Shown here piece by piece: positions 17,348 through 26,009 of a DNA stretch of 64,000 nucleotides. Each line of letters starts with the position of its first letter. Position 1 is the stretch's first letter. Made by a program: the position numbers and the translations under genes. The notes beneath the pieces were generated by a model, which was given only the letters and a program-made list of their open reading frames with translations, was not told the origin of the DNA and did no database searches. Origin of the DNA: Oscillospiraceae bacterium (lineage in GTDB: Bacteria > Bacillota > Clostridia > Oscillospirales > Acutalibacteraceae); the NCBI GenBank assembly GCA_031268095.1, contig JAIRXU010000017.1, positions 62,001-126,000 on the forward strand, read 5' to 3'.

Positions 17348-17684
17348 CTGCGTTTTTTGCAAGATTGCGGCAGGGGAGATCCCCTGCCGGCAGGCCTACG
17401 AAGATGACAGCGTTCTGGCCTTCTACGACATTCATCCCCAGGCCCCCGTGCATATTCTGATCATCCCCAAGGCGCACATTGCCTGCGGGGCGGCAGAAGT
17501 GACGGAAGAAAACAGCGCGCTGGTGGGCCGCTGCTTCGAGGCCGCCGCGCGGCTTGCGAAGGAACTGGGGGTAACGGGGGGCTTCCGCATCGTGACCAAC
17601 AACGGCCCCGGCGCGGGGCAAACGGTGTCCCACCTGCATTTCCACCTGCTGGCGGGCCGGGAACTCGGCCTGACCATGGGATAA
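17340..17684 (+). CDS. HIT family protein (HinT-like nucleotide hydrolase)
   Basis: A 114-residue protein of usual HinT length. CVFCKIAAGEIPC at the start, HILIIPKAHI in the middle, and the catalytic HIT motif HLHFH near residue 100 are all present. HinT proteins hydrolyse AMP-lysine and other purine phosphoramidates. The first Cys pair (Cys4, Cys7) matches zinc-binding members. GGAGGG lies just upstream of the ATG inside the preceding gene. Confidence 0.93.
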   Translation: MPDCVFCKIAAGEIPCRQAYEDDSVLAFYDIHPQAPVHILIIPKAHIACGAAEVTEENSALVGRCFEAAARLAKELGVTGGFRIVTNNGPGAGQTVSHLHFHLLAGRELGLTMG

Positions 17685-17760
17685 TCGCTGCCGGGGTCGG
17701 GGTTATGATTTTATAGACCAGATATGCGAGAGCGTCTTTATTAGGAAGGGCGGAGGAACC

Positions 17761-20019
17761 ATGGCCCGGCCGTTTGCCGTTGTCGGTTTTGCGATGCTCT
17801 TCCCCCTGGCGGTTCTGTTCTTTCTTCCGGAAGTTGCAGTTATCCCTGCACTGGCGCTTTTTGCTCTGGGACTATTGGGCTCGCTTTTTCTGCGCCTGCG
17901 GCGGAAACTGTCCGGCAGAGCGCCGGGTTCTTCGGCGGTTCCGGTTGCCTGTGGGGCTGCCTTGCTGGCCTGCCTGCTCCTTTGGATCCAACTGACGCGA
18001 CAATATTATCCGGCCCTGGCTTGCGTCGGCGATGATCTTCAGATCCGGGCGACGGTGACCGACACCGCCGAGCACCGCTACGGGCGGTACTATTACCAGA
18101 TCCGAACGCAGTCGGTCAACGGCGTCTCCACCGAAGTGAAGCTGCGGCTGTCCACCCGCGTCCCGATCTATGCCGAACCGTATGACACGGTGGCATATAC
18201 GGGCCGGATCTTCCGCCTCGGCGGGGAAGATCCGGAATCTGTCCGCCTCAGCCGCGCCCAGGGCGTCTGGCTGGGAAGTGATTCTTCCAACTTCGGGGAA
18301 GATCCGGTAGAGGTTTTCCCTGCGGCGAAGCGGCCGCCGACGGCCCTCCTCTTCCGTCTGCGAGAGATCATTCAGTCCACTTTGACACGGCGCTTCCCCG
18401 GGGAACCCGGCGCGCTGCTGCGGGGGATGCTGCTGGGAGACACCGGAATACTCTCCCGCCAAGCGGCAAACGACTTCCGCAGCGCAGGTGCATCGCACAT
18501 TTTCTCTGTCTCGGGGCTGCATGTCTCTCTGCTGGGGTATGCCGCCTTTCAATTATTTCTGTTTCTTCGCGTTCCCCGGCGGCTTTCGAGCATTTTGGGC
18601 GGCGGGTTTGTGGTATGGTATATGGCGCTGACCGGGTTCAGCCCGTCCTGTGTCCGCGCGGGACTGATGATGTTGCTGGTGCTGGCGGGGGAGTGCTTTG
18701 CCCTGCAGGCGGACTCCCTCAACTCCATGGGCTTGGCTGCCGCGGCGCTGATGACCGCGTCTCCTCTCTCCGCCGGGCAGCTGGGGCTGGAACTCTCCTT
18801 TGGCGCGGCGATAGGGATTGTCGTGTTTCTGCCGCGCCTACAAACGGTGATCCGGCGGCGAACCCGCTGTCTCAAGGCAAGGCCCCGGCGGATCCTGCGC
18901 TCCCTGCTGGGGGCCGGATCGGTGAGCGTCTGCGCCTTGAGTCTGGTGGTGCCAATCTCGCTGCTGCGCCTGCCCGGCGGAACCTCCCTGATCACCCCAA
19001 TTTCCAATTTGGTACTGGTGCCGCTGGCAGAACTGACGCTGCTGCTGGGCGGTCTTGCCATCCCCTTTGGCGGACTGCCGCTGGTGGGGAAGCCGCTGAC
19101 CCTTTGCGTGGACGCTTTGTCGCGCGCCATGCTCTGGCTGGCGAAATTCTTCGCCGCCCTGCCGCTGCCTCAGCTCCGGGATGCTGGCGGCTGGACGGCT
19201 GGCGGGCTGGCGCTCTGTTTTCTGGTACTGGCCGCAGCTCTCTTTCTTTTGGCCGCCGGGAAACCGCCGCGCACCCGTGTCGTCGCCTTGGCCTGCGCTG
19301 GCATCCTGGCGCTGGGCTGCTGGGGACCGGACCTGCTCCGCCCGAACGATACCCGCCTGCGGCTGCTGGATACCGGCGGCGGAGTGGCGGTTCTTCTGAC
19401 CAAGGGTAGGCAGACGGCGCTGCTGGGTTGCGGGAATGGCCCACTGGCCTTTTCCGCCATTGACCGGGACCTTGCCGCGCTGCATATCACCCGGCTGGAC
19501 TTTCTCCTTCTGCCGACGCGCCCTTTGACCCCAGACGGCTCCCGCCGCGATTTGCTGCGGGAAATCCCCATCGCGCAGATCCTGACAGTGCAGACAGACG
19601 AAGTGCTGGCGCGCATGGATGCGCAAACGGTTTTGGTCGAAAGCGCGGCGGCGCAGCTCTCCTTTTGGCCCGGCGCGACAGGAACCTTCCGCTGCACCGG
19701 CTACACGGCCGGGTGTTTCCTCGAACTGGACAATCTGCGGGTACTGGTTCTTTTCTCGGGCGTAACCGACATGGATCTTCTCCCGGAGGCCTGGCATTCG
19801 GCAGATATATTGATCTGCCTTGCCCGGCCGCCGGACGCCTTGGCAGCGCAGCCCTTCCGGGCGGTTCTGGCCGCCAGCGCGCCGGAACTGGCCCCCGCCA
19901 ACTGGGCGGCGCTCGAACGCCTCCCGCCGCAAACAATGAAGGCCATGACCGGCGGCGGCGGAAGTTTGGAACTGCGCATCCGTCCCAATGGGACATTTAC
20001 GGTCCGAAGGGTATCCTAA
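17761..20019 (+). CDS. comEC: ComEC/Rec2 DNA uptake channel with degenerate metallo-beta-lactamase domain
   Basis: A 752-residue polytopic protein. N-terminal helices and a DUF4131/OB-like segment (to about residue 200) are followed by the Competence domain, with LRGMLLGDTG near 218 and SHIFSVSGLHVSLLG near 245, then more helices. ComEC forms the inner-membrane channel for single-stranded DNA. The C-terminal part (about 530-750) keeps the layout of a metallo-beta-lactamase domain (LRLLDTGGG, then TALLGCGNG), but the place of the HxHxDH metal motif reads LLPTRPLTPDG. The metal ligands are therefore lost. GGAGGAACC precedes the ATG. Confidence 0.9.
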   Translation: MARPFAVVGFAMLFPLAVLFFLPEVAVIPALALFALGLLGSLFLRLRRKLSGRAPGSSAVPVACGAALLACLLLWIQLTRQYYPALACVGDDLQIRATVTDTAEHRYGRYYYQIRTQSVNGVSTEVKLRLSTRVPIYAEPYDTVAYTGRIFRLGGEDPESVRLSRAQGVWLGSDSSNFGEDPVEVFPAAKRPPTALLFRLREIIQSTLTRRFPGEPGALLRGMLLGDTGILSRQAANDFRSAGASHIFSVSGLHVSLLGYAAFQLFLFLRVPRRLSSILGGGFVVWYMALTGFSPSCVRAGLMMLLVLAGECFALQADSLNSMGLAAAALMTASPLSAGQLGLELSFGAAIGIVVFLPRLQTVIRRRTRCLKARPRRILRSLLGAGSVSVCALSLVVPISLLRLPGGTSLITPISNLVLVPLAELTLLLGGLAIPFGGLPLVGKPLTLCVDALSRAMLWLAKFFAALPLPQLRDAGGWTAGGLALCFLVLAAALFLLAAGKPPRTRVVALACAGILALGCWGPDLLRPNDTRLRLLDTGGGVAVLLTKGRQTALLGCGNGPLAFSAIDRDLAALHITRLDFLLLPTRPLTPDGSRRDLLREIPIAQILTVQTDEVLARMDAQTVLVESAAAQLSFWPGATGTFRCTGYTAGCFLELDNLRVLVLFSGVTDMDLLPEAWHSADILICLARPPDALAAQPFRAVLAASAPELAPANWAALERLPPQTMKAMTGGGGSLELRIRPNGTFTVRRVS

Positions 20020-20043
20020 ACGATGCAGAAGTGAGGCGGCAAC

Positions 20044-21471
20044 ATGAAGCGGACCCTCCGTTTGGCGCGCTGGGCGGCGCAGGAGATTTCGGCAAAGCGG
20101 GCCCGGGCAGGAGAGGCGATCCTGCTGGGATTCTCGTTTCTCGCCGCTCTCGCGGTCTGCTGCCGGATCCCCTACTCCGACGGGGACGACGCATTCTTCC
20201 TGCGGACTGTTGCCGCCCATCCGCACTTTGCCGATTTCGTGGCGCACTTGACCCGGACCATGAACGGGCGGGTTGCCGCTTCGGCGGCGCTCTTCGCCGT
20301 CTTTTCGGAAAATCTCTGGCTCTGGCGAATCGCCAACGCCGCCATCCTGCTGCTCTTCCTGCTGCTCTCCCGCCGTTTGGCCTGCCTGATTGCCGGCCAG
20401 AAAACCGCGCCGAGCCCGCTGCCCCAGCTGACCGTCTGCGCGGCCCTGGCCGTCACAGGCGTCTCCGTCGTCGGGTATGCGATGCTTTGGATCACAGGTT
20501 CTGTCAATTATCTCTGGGCCGGGGCCGCGGGATTGCTCGCGCTTTATGCGCCGGCCCGTTCGCTCTTTTGCCCGAAAGATCCCGCACCCGCCGCGCTGGC
20601 GGTTCTGGGAATCCCCGCGGGATGCTTTGCCTGCCTGGCGCAGGAGCAGATTGCCGCTGTTGTCCTGGCATTCCTGGTACTGGCCGCGGCGGGCCATCCC
20701 TTCCCCGGCAAGAGCACAGCGCGCCGGAAACTTCCGGTGTTTTTATGGGTGCAGCTGGCGGCGACGCTGGCCGCTTTCGCGCTTTTCCTGATCCTGACGC
20801 TCCGCGGCGAACGGACGGCGGGCGAGGTGGCCAAATGGCTGCCGGAGTGGTCCGCTATGCCGCTGTCCCAGCACATTTTTCTCTCCGTTCAGTGGCTGGC
20901 ACATGGGTACGCCAACCATCTGCGGTATCTCCTGGTATTGCTCTGGGCGTTGCTGCTTTGGCGCTTCGCGGCGCAAAAGAAAGCGATCCCCGCCGGGCTC
21001 TGCGGCCTGTTTTCCCTGGCGGGGCTGCTGCCGGTCTTTCGCCTGTCTGTTCTGACGGACGTGGGCCTGCGAGGTCTGGACATGACCAAAAAAGTCCTGC
21101 GCGCGCCTGTCTTTGCTGACCTTTCCCTGATGCAGACAGCTGTTCTGGGCTTCTGGCTGGCGGCCATCCTGGCGACTCCCGTCCTGCTGGCCCTGGCGCT
21201 GCGGGGCGAGCGGGCGCGTCGGCCGCTGGTGCTGCTTTTCCTGGCCGGACTGGCCTCCGCCGCGCTGATGTTTCTTTCTCCGACGATCTACGCTTCCGGC
21301 AGCCGGACCCTTTTCGCCGCCACCGCTCTGCTGATCATCCTGACGGCGTGCCTGACGGTTTCTTTGCCCAAACGGGGGCATATATTGCTGGGCGCGGCGG
21401 GTCTGGGGAGTTTGGCTGTTTTGCAGTTGCTCGAAAATTATCCGTTTATTCTCAGCGCGTTCGCCAAATAA
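20044..21471 (+). CDS. DUF6056-like polytopic membrane protein
   Basis: A 475-residue protein with about ten to twelve membrane helices. PYSDGDDAFFLR early on, the extracytoplasmic NGR motif (TMNGRVAAS) and MLWITGSVNYLW match DUF6056 proteins, which look like GT-C-type glycosyltransferases with an acidic pair in the first loop. A sugar-transfer role at the cell surface is plausible but not shown. It starts 24 nt after comEC and precedes holA. Confidence 0.72.
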   Translation: MKRTLRLARWAAQEISAKRARAGEAILLGFSFLAALAVCCRIPYSDGDDAFFLRTVAAHPHFADFVAHLTRTMNGRVAASAALFAVFSENLWLWRIANAAILLLFLLLSRRLACLIAGQKTAPSPLPQLTVCAALAVTGVSVVGYAMLWITGSVNYLWAGAAGLLALYAPARSLFCPKDPAPAALAVLGIPAGCFACLAQEQIAAVVLAFLVLAAAGHPFPGKSTARRKLPVFLWVQLAATLAAFALFLILTLRGERTAGEVAKWLPEWSAMPLSQHIFLSVQWLAHGYANHLRYLLVLLWALLLWRFAAQKKAIPAGLCGLFSLAGLLPVFRLSVLTDVGLRGLDMTKKVLRAPVFADLSLMQTAVLGFWLAAILATPVLLALALRGERARRPLVLLFLAGLASAALMFLSPTIYASGSRTLFAATALLIILTACLTVSLPKRGHILLGAAGLGSLAVLQLLENYPFILSAFAK

Positions 21472-21506
21472 TCCATTCATTTCATCACGGAAAGGGGAGG
21501 GAATTC

Positions 21507-22526
21507 GTGGCCGTCATCGACGAAAAAGAATGCAAACGGCAGCTGAAAGAGGCGGTCTTATCGCGGCTTTACGTGATCTGCGGCGATGAGGACTACCTTA
21601 AGCAGGTCTATGCCGGGAAACTCAGCGACCAGGCAACGGCCGGCCCCTTCCGGGACTTTAATTTTCACCGCTTCGAAGGCAAGGACACCAGCCTTGACGA
21701 AATCGCCCAGGCGGCGGAAGCCTTCCCTGTCGGGGCGGAACGCAGCTGCGTTCTGGTTCGGGATTTCCCCTTGGACGGCGATCCCTCGCTGCTGCGGTTT
21801 TTGCGAGAGCTGCCGCAGCACTGCGTCATGCTCTTTTGGATGGATACGCTGGAATTTTCGCCGAAAAAAAACAAGCAGTTGGCGGCGGCGGTCGGCGAGG
21901 CCGGGCACTTTCTTCAGCTGGACCGTCCCGGCGCAGTGCAGCTGGCGCAGCTGATCTGCTCCAGCGCAAAAAAGCGCGGCGGCCAGATGGACAAAGCCAC
22001 AGCCGATTATCTGATAGAAACCGTCGGCGGAGACCTCAACACGCTGCTGCGTGAAACAGAAAAACTCTGCGCCTATGCCGGGGATGCCTCCATTACCAAA
22101 GCCCATGTGGACACCGTCGCGGTAAAGTCCATCGACGCCAAGGCCTTTGACATGGTCAAGGCTGTCTCCGCAGGAAACGGTACGTTGGCTCTGCGGCTTC
22201 TGGATGATCTCTTCGCCCAAAAAACCGCGCCGGAGCTTCTTCTGGGTTCGCTGATCACCCAATTTATGGATATCTTCCGCGCGGCGGTCGCCCGGCGGGC
22301 AGGCAAGCGGCCGGAGGCCGCGGCAGACCTCTTCGCCTACCGGGGCATGACCTTCCGCCTGACCAACGCGGCGCGAACCGCCGCCAAACTCCAGTTTTCG
22401 CAAATCTGCGGCTGCCTGGATCATCTTGACACCGCCGACCGGCAGCTGAAGAGTTCCCCGCTGGACAAACGGTTCGTGCTGGAGCGCTGCGTCATTGCGC
22501 TGATGCATGAAATGAAGGCGGCATGA
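21507..22526 (+). CDS. holA: DNA polymerase III delta subunit
   Basis: A 339-residue clamp-loader subunit that opens the beta clamp. The N-terminal LYVICGDEDYLKQVYAGKL and the mid-protein IETVGGDLNTLLRETEKL with ITKAHVD are typical of HolA in Firmicutes, and the AAA-like fold and C-terminal collar have normal length. Start GTG 21507 behind AAAGGGGAGG (21491-21500). Its TGA overlaps the next ATG (ATGA). Confidence 0.93.
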   Translation: MAVIDEKECKRQLKEAVLSRLYVICGDEDYLKQVYAGKLSDQATAGPFRDFNFHRFEGKDTSLDEIAQAAEAFPVGAERSCVLVRDFPLDGDPSLLRFLRELPQHCVMLFWMDTLEFSPKKNKQLAAAVGEAGHFLQLDRPGAVQLAQLICSSAKKRGGQMDKATADYLIETVGGDLNTLLRETEKLCAYAGDASITKAHVDTVAVKSIDAKAFDMVKAVSAGNGTLALRLLDDLFAQKTAPELLLGSLITQFMDIFRAAVARRAGKRPEAAADLFAYRGMTFRLTNAARTAAKLQFSQICGCLDHLDTADRQLKSSPLDKRFVLERCVIALMHEMKAA

Positions 22527-22903
22527 AATTTATGGCACACGAAAAAATCGGGTTATCTCAGGCCGTCGTTTGCGAGGGCAAGTACGACGCCATCCGGCTC
22601 GACGCCCTTTTCGACGCGCTGATCTTACCCCTGCACGGCTTCCAAATCTACCGCAGCCATCAAACCCGCGCGCTGCTCGCGCGCCTGGCAGAGCAGCGGG
22701 GGCTGGTGGTCGCCACCGACAGTGACCCCGCCGGCTTTCAGCTGCGGGCATATGTCCGGCAGTGGATCCCCGCCGCGCGCCTTTGGCACGTCATCATTCC
22801 TCCGGTGCCCGGCAAGGAGCGCCGCAAGCAAGCCCCTTCCCGGGCGGGTCTGCTGGGGGTAGAAGGCATGAATACTGAGGCGCTGTTAGCGGCCTTCGAA
22901 TAG
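22523..22903 (+). CDS. rnmV: Ribonuclease M5-like Toprim protein, truncated by in-frame TAG
   Basis: A 126-codon reading frame that starts by ATGA overlap with holA. VVCEGKYDAIRLD holds the conserved Toprim Glu, and VVATDSDPAGFQLR the DxD motif. PVPGKERRKQAPSRAGLLGVEGM is the family block that follows the Toprim domain in RNase M5, which matures 5S rRNA. The frame stops at TAG 22901-22903, but the same frame continues downstream with the family's C-terminal domain, so the gene is interrupted. The Toprim residues are all before the stop, and the short product could still fold. Confidence 0.85.
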   Translation: MKFMAHEKIGLSQAVVCEGKYDAIRLDALFDALILPLHGFQIYRSHQTRALLARLAEQRGLVVATDSDPAGFQLRAYVRQWIPAARLWHVIIPPVPGKERRKQAPSRAGLLGVEGMNTEALLAAFE

Positions 22904-23143
22904 GTCATTGCCGCGCAGGAACCGGCGGCGGAGCCCCCCGCGTATGTTACCAAAATGGACCTGTGGCGCGACGGTTTTTCGGGAACCCCCGGCTGCGGCG
23001 AGCGCTTCGGCCATCTGCTGCGGCAGCTGCATCTGCCAAGCCTGACAAGCGCCGCCGTGTTTTGCGCCTGCGTAACCCGGGAAGAATACCGGCAGGCGAG
23101 GGCGGCACTGAGCGGCCAGACCGATCATCCGGAAGGAGGATAG
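22904..23143 (+). pseudogene. Detached C-terminal (DUF4093) part of rnmV
   Basis: The frame of the Toprim gene continues past the TAG for 79 codons to a second TAG at 23141-23143. The residues read as the expected DUF4093 tail: VTKMDLWRDGFSGTPG corresponds to the usual ITKxDLyxxGLSG block, and a Leu-rich helix and VTREEYRQA follow. No start codon with SD serves this part alone. A nonsense mutation, an assembly error or readthrough are the options. Confidence 0.75.
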
Positions 23144-23147
23144 CCCC

Positions 23148-23618
23148 ATGCGTATTGGCCATGGTTACGACGTGCACCGGTTGACCCCGGGGCGAAAGCT
23201 CTTTCTCGGCGGGGTAGAAATCCCCTATGACAAAGGCCTGCTTGGGCATTCGGACGCGGACGTGCTGACCCACGCGCTGATGGACGCGTTGCTGGGCGCG
23301 GCGGCCCTGGGGGACATCGGGCAGTGGTTCCCGGACAGCGACGACGCCTACCGGGGAGCCGACAGCCTGGCCCTGCTGCGCCGGGTGACGGAGCTGCTGC
23401 AGGAGCGCGGATTCCGGCTGGGCAACGCGGACTGTACCGTTTTGGCCCAGGCGCCGAAACTGGCCCCCTATATTCCTGCCATGCGGCAAGCCCTTGCCGC
23501 AGCCTGCGGCGTTTCCGCAGAAACCGTCAGCGTCAAGGCAACGACGGAAGAGGGCCTCGGTTTCACCGGTGCCGGGGAAGGCATTGCCGCCCACGCCATC
23601 GTTCTGATTGAACCATAA
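23148..23618 (+). CDS. ispF: 2-C-methyl-D-erythritol 2,4-cyclodiphosphate synthase
   Basis: A 156-residue enzyme of the MEP isoprenoid pathway, forming the cyclic diphosphate with loss of [11 protein letters not shown] carries the metal ligands Asp8 and His10, [20 protein letters not shown] the third His and neighbouring residues, and [19 protein letters not shown] the C-terminal signature. GGAAGGAGG lies inside the last codons of the rnmV remnant. No other MEP-pathway gene is in the window. Confidence 0.97.
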   Translation: MRIGHGYDVHRLTPGRKLFLGGVEIPYDKGLLGHSDADVLTHALMDALLGAAALGDIGQWFPDSDDAYRGADSLALLRRVTELLQERGFRLGNADCTVLAQAPKLAPYIPAMRQALAAACGVSAETVSVKATTEEGLGFTGAGEGIAAHAIVLIEP

Positions 23619-23706
23619 AAAAATCACCTCCGGTCCCTTGCTCGCTTTCACCGTCCCAAATCACGTTCCCTTTCAGTTTCATCTTCAGAAAGAAGGTACC
23701 GCTTTT

Positions 23707-24603
23707 ATGGGGGAGTCTTCCCAGCAGCAGTTCAGCCTCTTTTTTTCCCGGCTTTGGGCCATGATCCTTTCCTTCCGGCTGACGGACTTGCTGGACGTTT
23801 TGCTGGTGGCGCTGATCATTTACGGCCTGATCCGCTTGATGCGCCAAACCCGGAGCGTTCAGCTGCTCAAGGGGCTGTTCTGGCTGCTGCTGGCGTACGC
23901 CGCAACCACTGTGCTGAACCTCAACGCCACCCGTGTGCTCTTTGACCAGCTGTTCAACAGCTTTGTGCTGCTGATGCTGGTGCTGTTCCAGCCGGAGATC
24001 CGCAGCCTTTTCGAAAACGTCGGGCGCAGCAACGTTTCCAACTTTCGCTTTTTTTCCGCCAAAGGCCAGGCGGCACTGGAGCAGGAGGAGGTTGCCGGCG
24101 CGATCCATCACAGCTGCGAAGCCCTGGGCGACTTCAGCGAAACAAAGACCGGCGCGCTGCTGGTGTTCGAGCGGCAAACCATGCTGGGCGAAATCGTCAA
24201 GACCGGCACTGATTTGGACGCCAAAGTGAGCCGCCAGCTGGTAGGCAACCTCTTCTTTCCCAAATCGCCGCTCCACGACGGCGCGGCGGTGGTCCGCAAA
24301 GGCCGGCTGGTTGCGGCGGGGTGCTTTCTGCCCCTGACCCATAATCAGGATCTGGATCCTCTGCTGGGGACGCGGCACCGCGCGGCAGTGGGCATGAGCG
24401 AACAGAGTGACGCGCTGATTGCCGTCGTCTCGGAAGAAACCGGCCAGATTTCCTGCGCTTATAAAGGCAAACTGACGCGGGACCTGGCATGGGAGGAACT
24501 GGAAGATATGCTCCGCCAGGTGTTCCTTGACCCGGAGGACGGCGTTCGCCGTTTTAATCCACGCCGGATCTTCGGCGGGAAACGGAGGGATCCTCATGCG
24601 TAA
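23707..24603 (+). CDS. cdaA: Diadenylate cyclase CdaA
   Basis: A 298-residue membrane enzyme making c-di-AMP from two ATP. Three N-terminal helices span about 25-100, followed by the DAC domain with the catalytic DGA (191-193, in LHDGAAVV) and RHR (223-225, in GTRHRAAVG). ATG 23707 was chosen because MGESSQQQF starts like CdaA and AGAAGGT precedes it; the earlier in-frame TTG at 23608 lies inside ispF. It overlaps the cdaR-like gene by 8 nt, the usual pairing. Confidence 0.95.
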   Translation: MGESSQQQFSLFFSRLWAMILSFRLTDLLDVLLVALIIYGLIRLMRQTRSVQLLKGLFWLLLAYAATTVLNLNATRVLFDQLFNSFVLLMLVLFQPEIRSLFENVGRSNVSNFRFFSAKGQAALEQEEVAGAIHHSCEALGDFSETKTGALLVFERQTMLGEIVKTGTDLDAKVSRQLVGNLFFPKSPLHDGAAVVRKGRLVAAGCFLPLTHNQDLDPLLGTRHRAAVGMSEQSDALIAVVSEETGQISCAYKGKLTRDLAWEELEDMLRQVFLDPEDGVRRFNPRRIFGGKRRDPHA

Positions 24604-25981
24604 TTTGTCCAGCCCGGACTTCGGATGCCCATCTTCCGGAGAAGACCAGACGGCCGCTGCCGCGCCGGGGAAAAAAACTCGCCGCCGTTTCCAGGTGCGC
24701 AGACTCCTCGACGACAACCGCGTTCTGCTCCCCTTTTCGCTGTTCCTGGCTTTCTGGGCCTGGGTGTTGTTGCTCATGGCTTTCGGCAGCGACGAGGAAC
24801 AGGTCATCACCAAAGTTCCGGTGGAAATGCACTTGGCCGGAACCGTCGCCGAACAGTTGGGGCTGCAGCCCTTCTGGCCCCTGCAACAGGGAAAGACCCC
24901 CGAGGATCTGACCGTGAACGTTACCGTTAAGGGCAAGCGGTACGATATCAGCCCCGCCGCACTGAAAGCGGAAGACCTCAGCGCCACGCTGGTCCTGGGG
25001 GACGTTAATTCCCCTGGGGAATATGACCTCGAAGTCCGCGTGACGCCCAAGCGGGCTGCCCTGCGTGAAAAATTCGAAATTACAGAAATCTCAGTAACGT
25101 CCATCCACCTCTATTTTGACCATCTCAAAGAGGGCAGCTTCAAACTGGAGCCGGTAACGGAAGGGGAATGGTCCGTACCGGACGGCTACTACGCCGGGGA
25201 CACACTGCTCTATCCCGAAACAATCACCATCTCCGGCCCCGCCGGGGAATTCAACAAAATTAAGCGCGTCCAAGCAATCCTTCGCCCGAAGGGGCAGCTG
25301 AAACAAACCACATCCTTTTCCGGCCTGGAAATCCGGCCCCTCAATGAATTCGGCGACAACCTGTTCCTCTATCTCCGCGTCGGCGCGGCGGACGAGGAAA
25401 TCACCGCCACCATTCCCGTCTGGAAGAAAGCGTCACTGTCCGCCGCCGTTGATTACCGCAGCGTCCCCACGGCGTACCTTAGTAATCCCCTGCCGGTGAC
25501 GCTTACGCCCGCTGTCTTCAGCGCGGCGCTGCCGGAAGCCAGCCTCCGCCCCGGCGGGACTTATACCGTCGGCGCCATTGATTTCCGCCATCTTTCCCCG
25601 AGCCGCAACACATTTACCTTCCCGGTGGCAGATATGAAGGAAATCAAAATTTTTGACAATGCTGCGGAATTTCGGGCCGAGGTTGACATGACCGATCTGG
25701 ACACGAAGACGTTCACCCTCTACGCAACCAACATCCGCGCGACGGCGGAAGAGGATACCCCCAATGTGCAGGCCACGCCCGGCAATGTCCGCCGGGTGAC
25801 GGTGGTGGGCCCGACGGCGGCCCTTGCCGCCCTGACAGCCGATGACCTCAGCGGCGAAATCATCATTCCCGCCGACGTTGCTGCGGGCAGCCAGCAGTTT
25901 CCGGTGACCGCCTACGTCGGCCGGGACGACTGTTGGATTTATGGTGACTACACAGTCTCCTGTCAGGTCACACTGCTGTGA
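24596..25981 (+). CDS. cdaR: YbbR/CdaR-like regulator of CdaA
   Basis: A 461-residue protein with a cytoplasmic N-terminus, one membrane helix (PFSLFLAFWAWVLLLMAFG, about 42-60) and an extracytoplasmic part of four YbbR-type beta repeats, each with a VxV-type strand and a proline-rich turn. CdaR proteins bind CdaA and adjust c-di-AMP synthesis. GGAGGG at 24584-24589 sets the ATG at 24596. The glmM gene that usually follows cdaR in Firmicutes is absent; a lipoprotein and a two-component system follow instead. Confidence 0.88.
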   Translation: MRNLSSPDFGCPSSGEDQTAAAAPGKKTRRRFQVRRLLDDNRVLLPFSLFLAFWAWVLLLMAFGSDEEQVITKVPVEMHLAGTVAEQLGLQPFWPLQQGKTPEDLTVNVTVKGKRYDISPAALKAEDLSATLVLGDVNSPGEYDLEVRVTPKRAALREKFEITEISVTSIHLYFDHLKEGSFKLEPVTEGEWSVPDGYYAGDTLLYPETITISGPAGEFNKIKRVQAILRPKGQLKQTTSFSGLEIRPLNEFGDNLFLYLRVGAADEEITATIPVWKKASLSAAVDYRSVPTAYLSNPLPVTLTPAVFSAALPEASLRPGGTYTVGAIDFRHLSPSRNTFTFPVADMKEIKIFDNAAEFRAEVDMTDLDTKTFTLYATNIRATAEEDTPNVQATPGNVRRVTVVGPTAALAALTADDLSGEIIIPADVAAGSQQFPVTAYVGRDDCWIYGDYTVSCQVTLL

Positions 25982-26009
25982 ATTCGAACGGAAGAGGGGA
26001 AGGTTGACC

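Noticed and set aside
22901-22903. TAG as a reassigned sense codon in this genome
   Set aside because: TAG ends other intact genes in the window at their normal length (the PBP at 3830, yicC at 37976, fmt at 43303, rlmN at 46477, rsgA at 50449), so general reassignment is not credible; only a local event remains possible.
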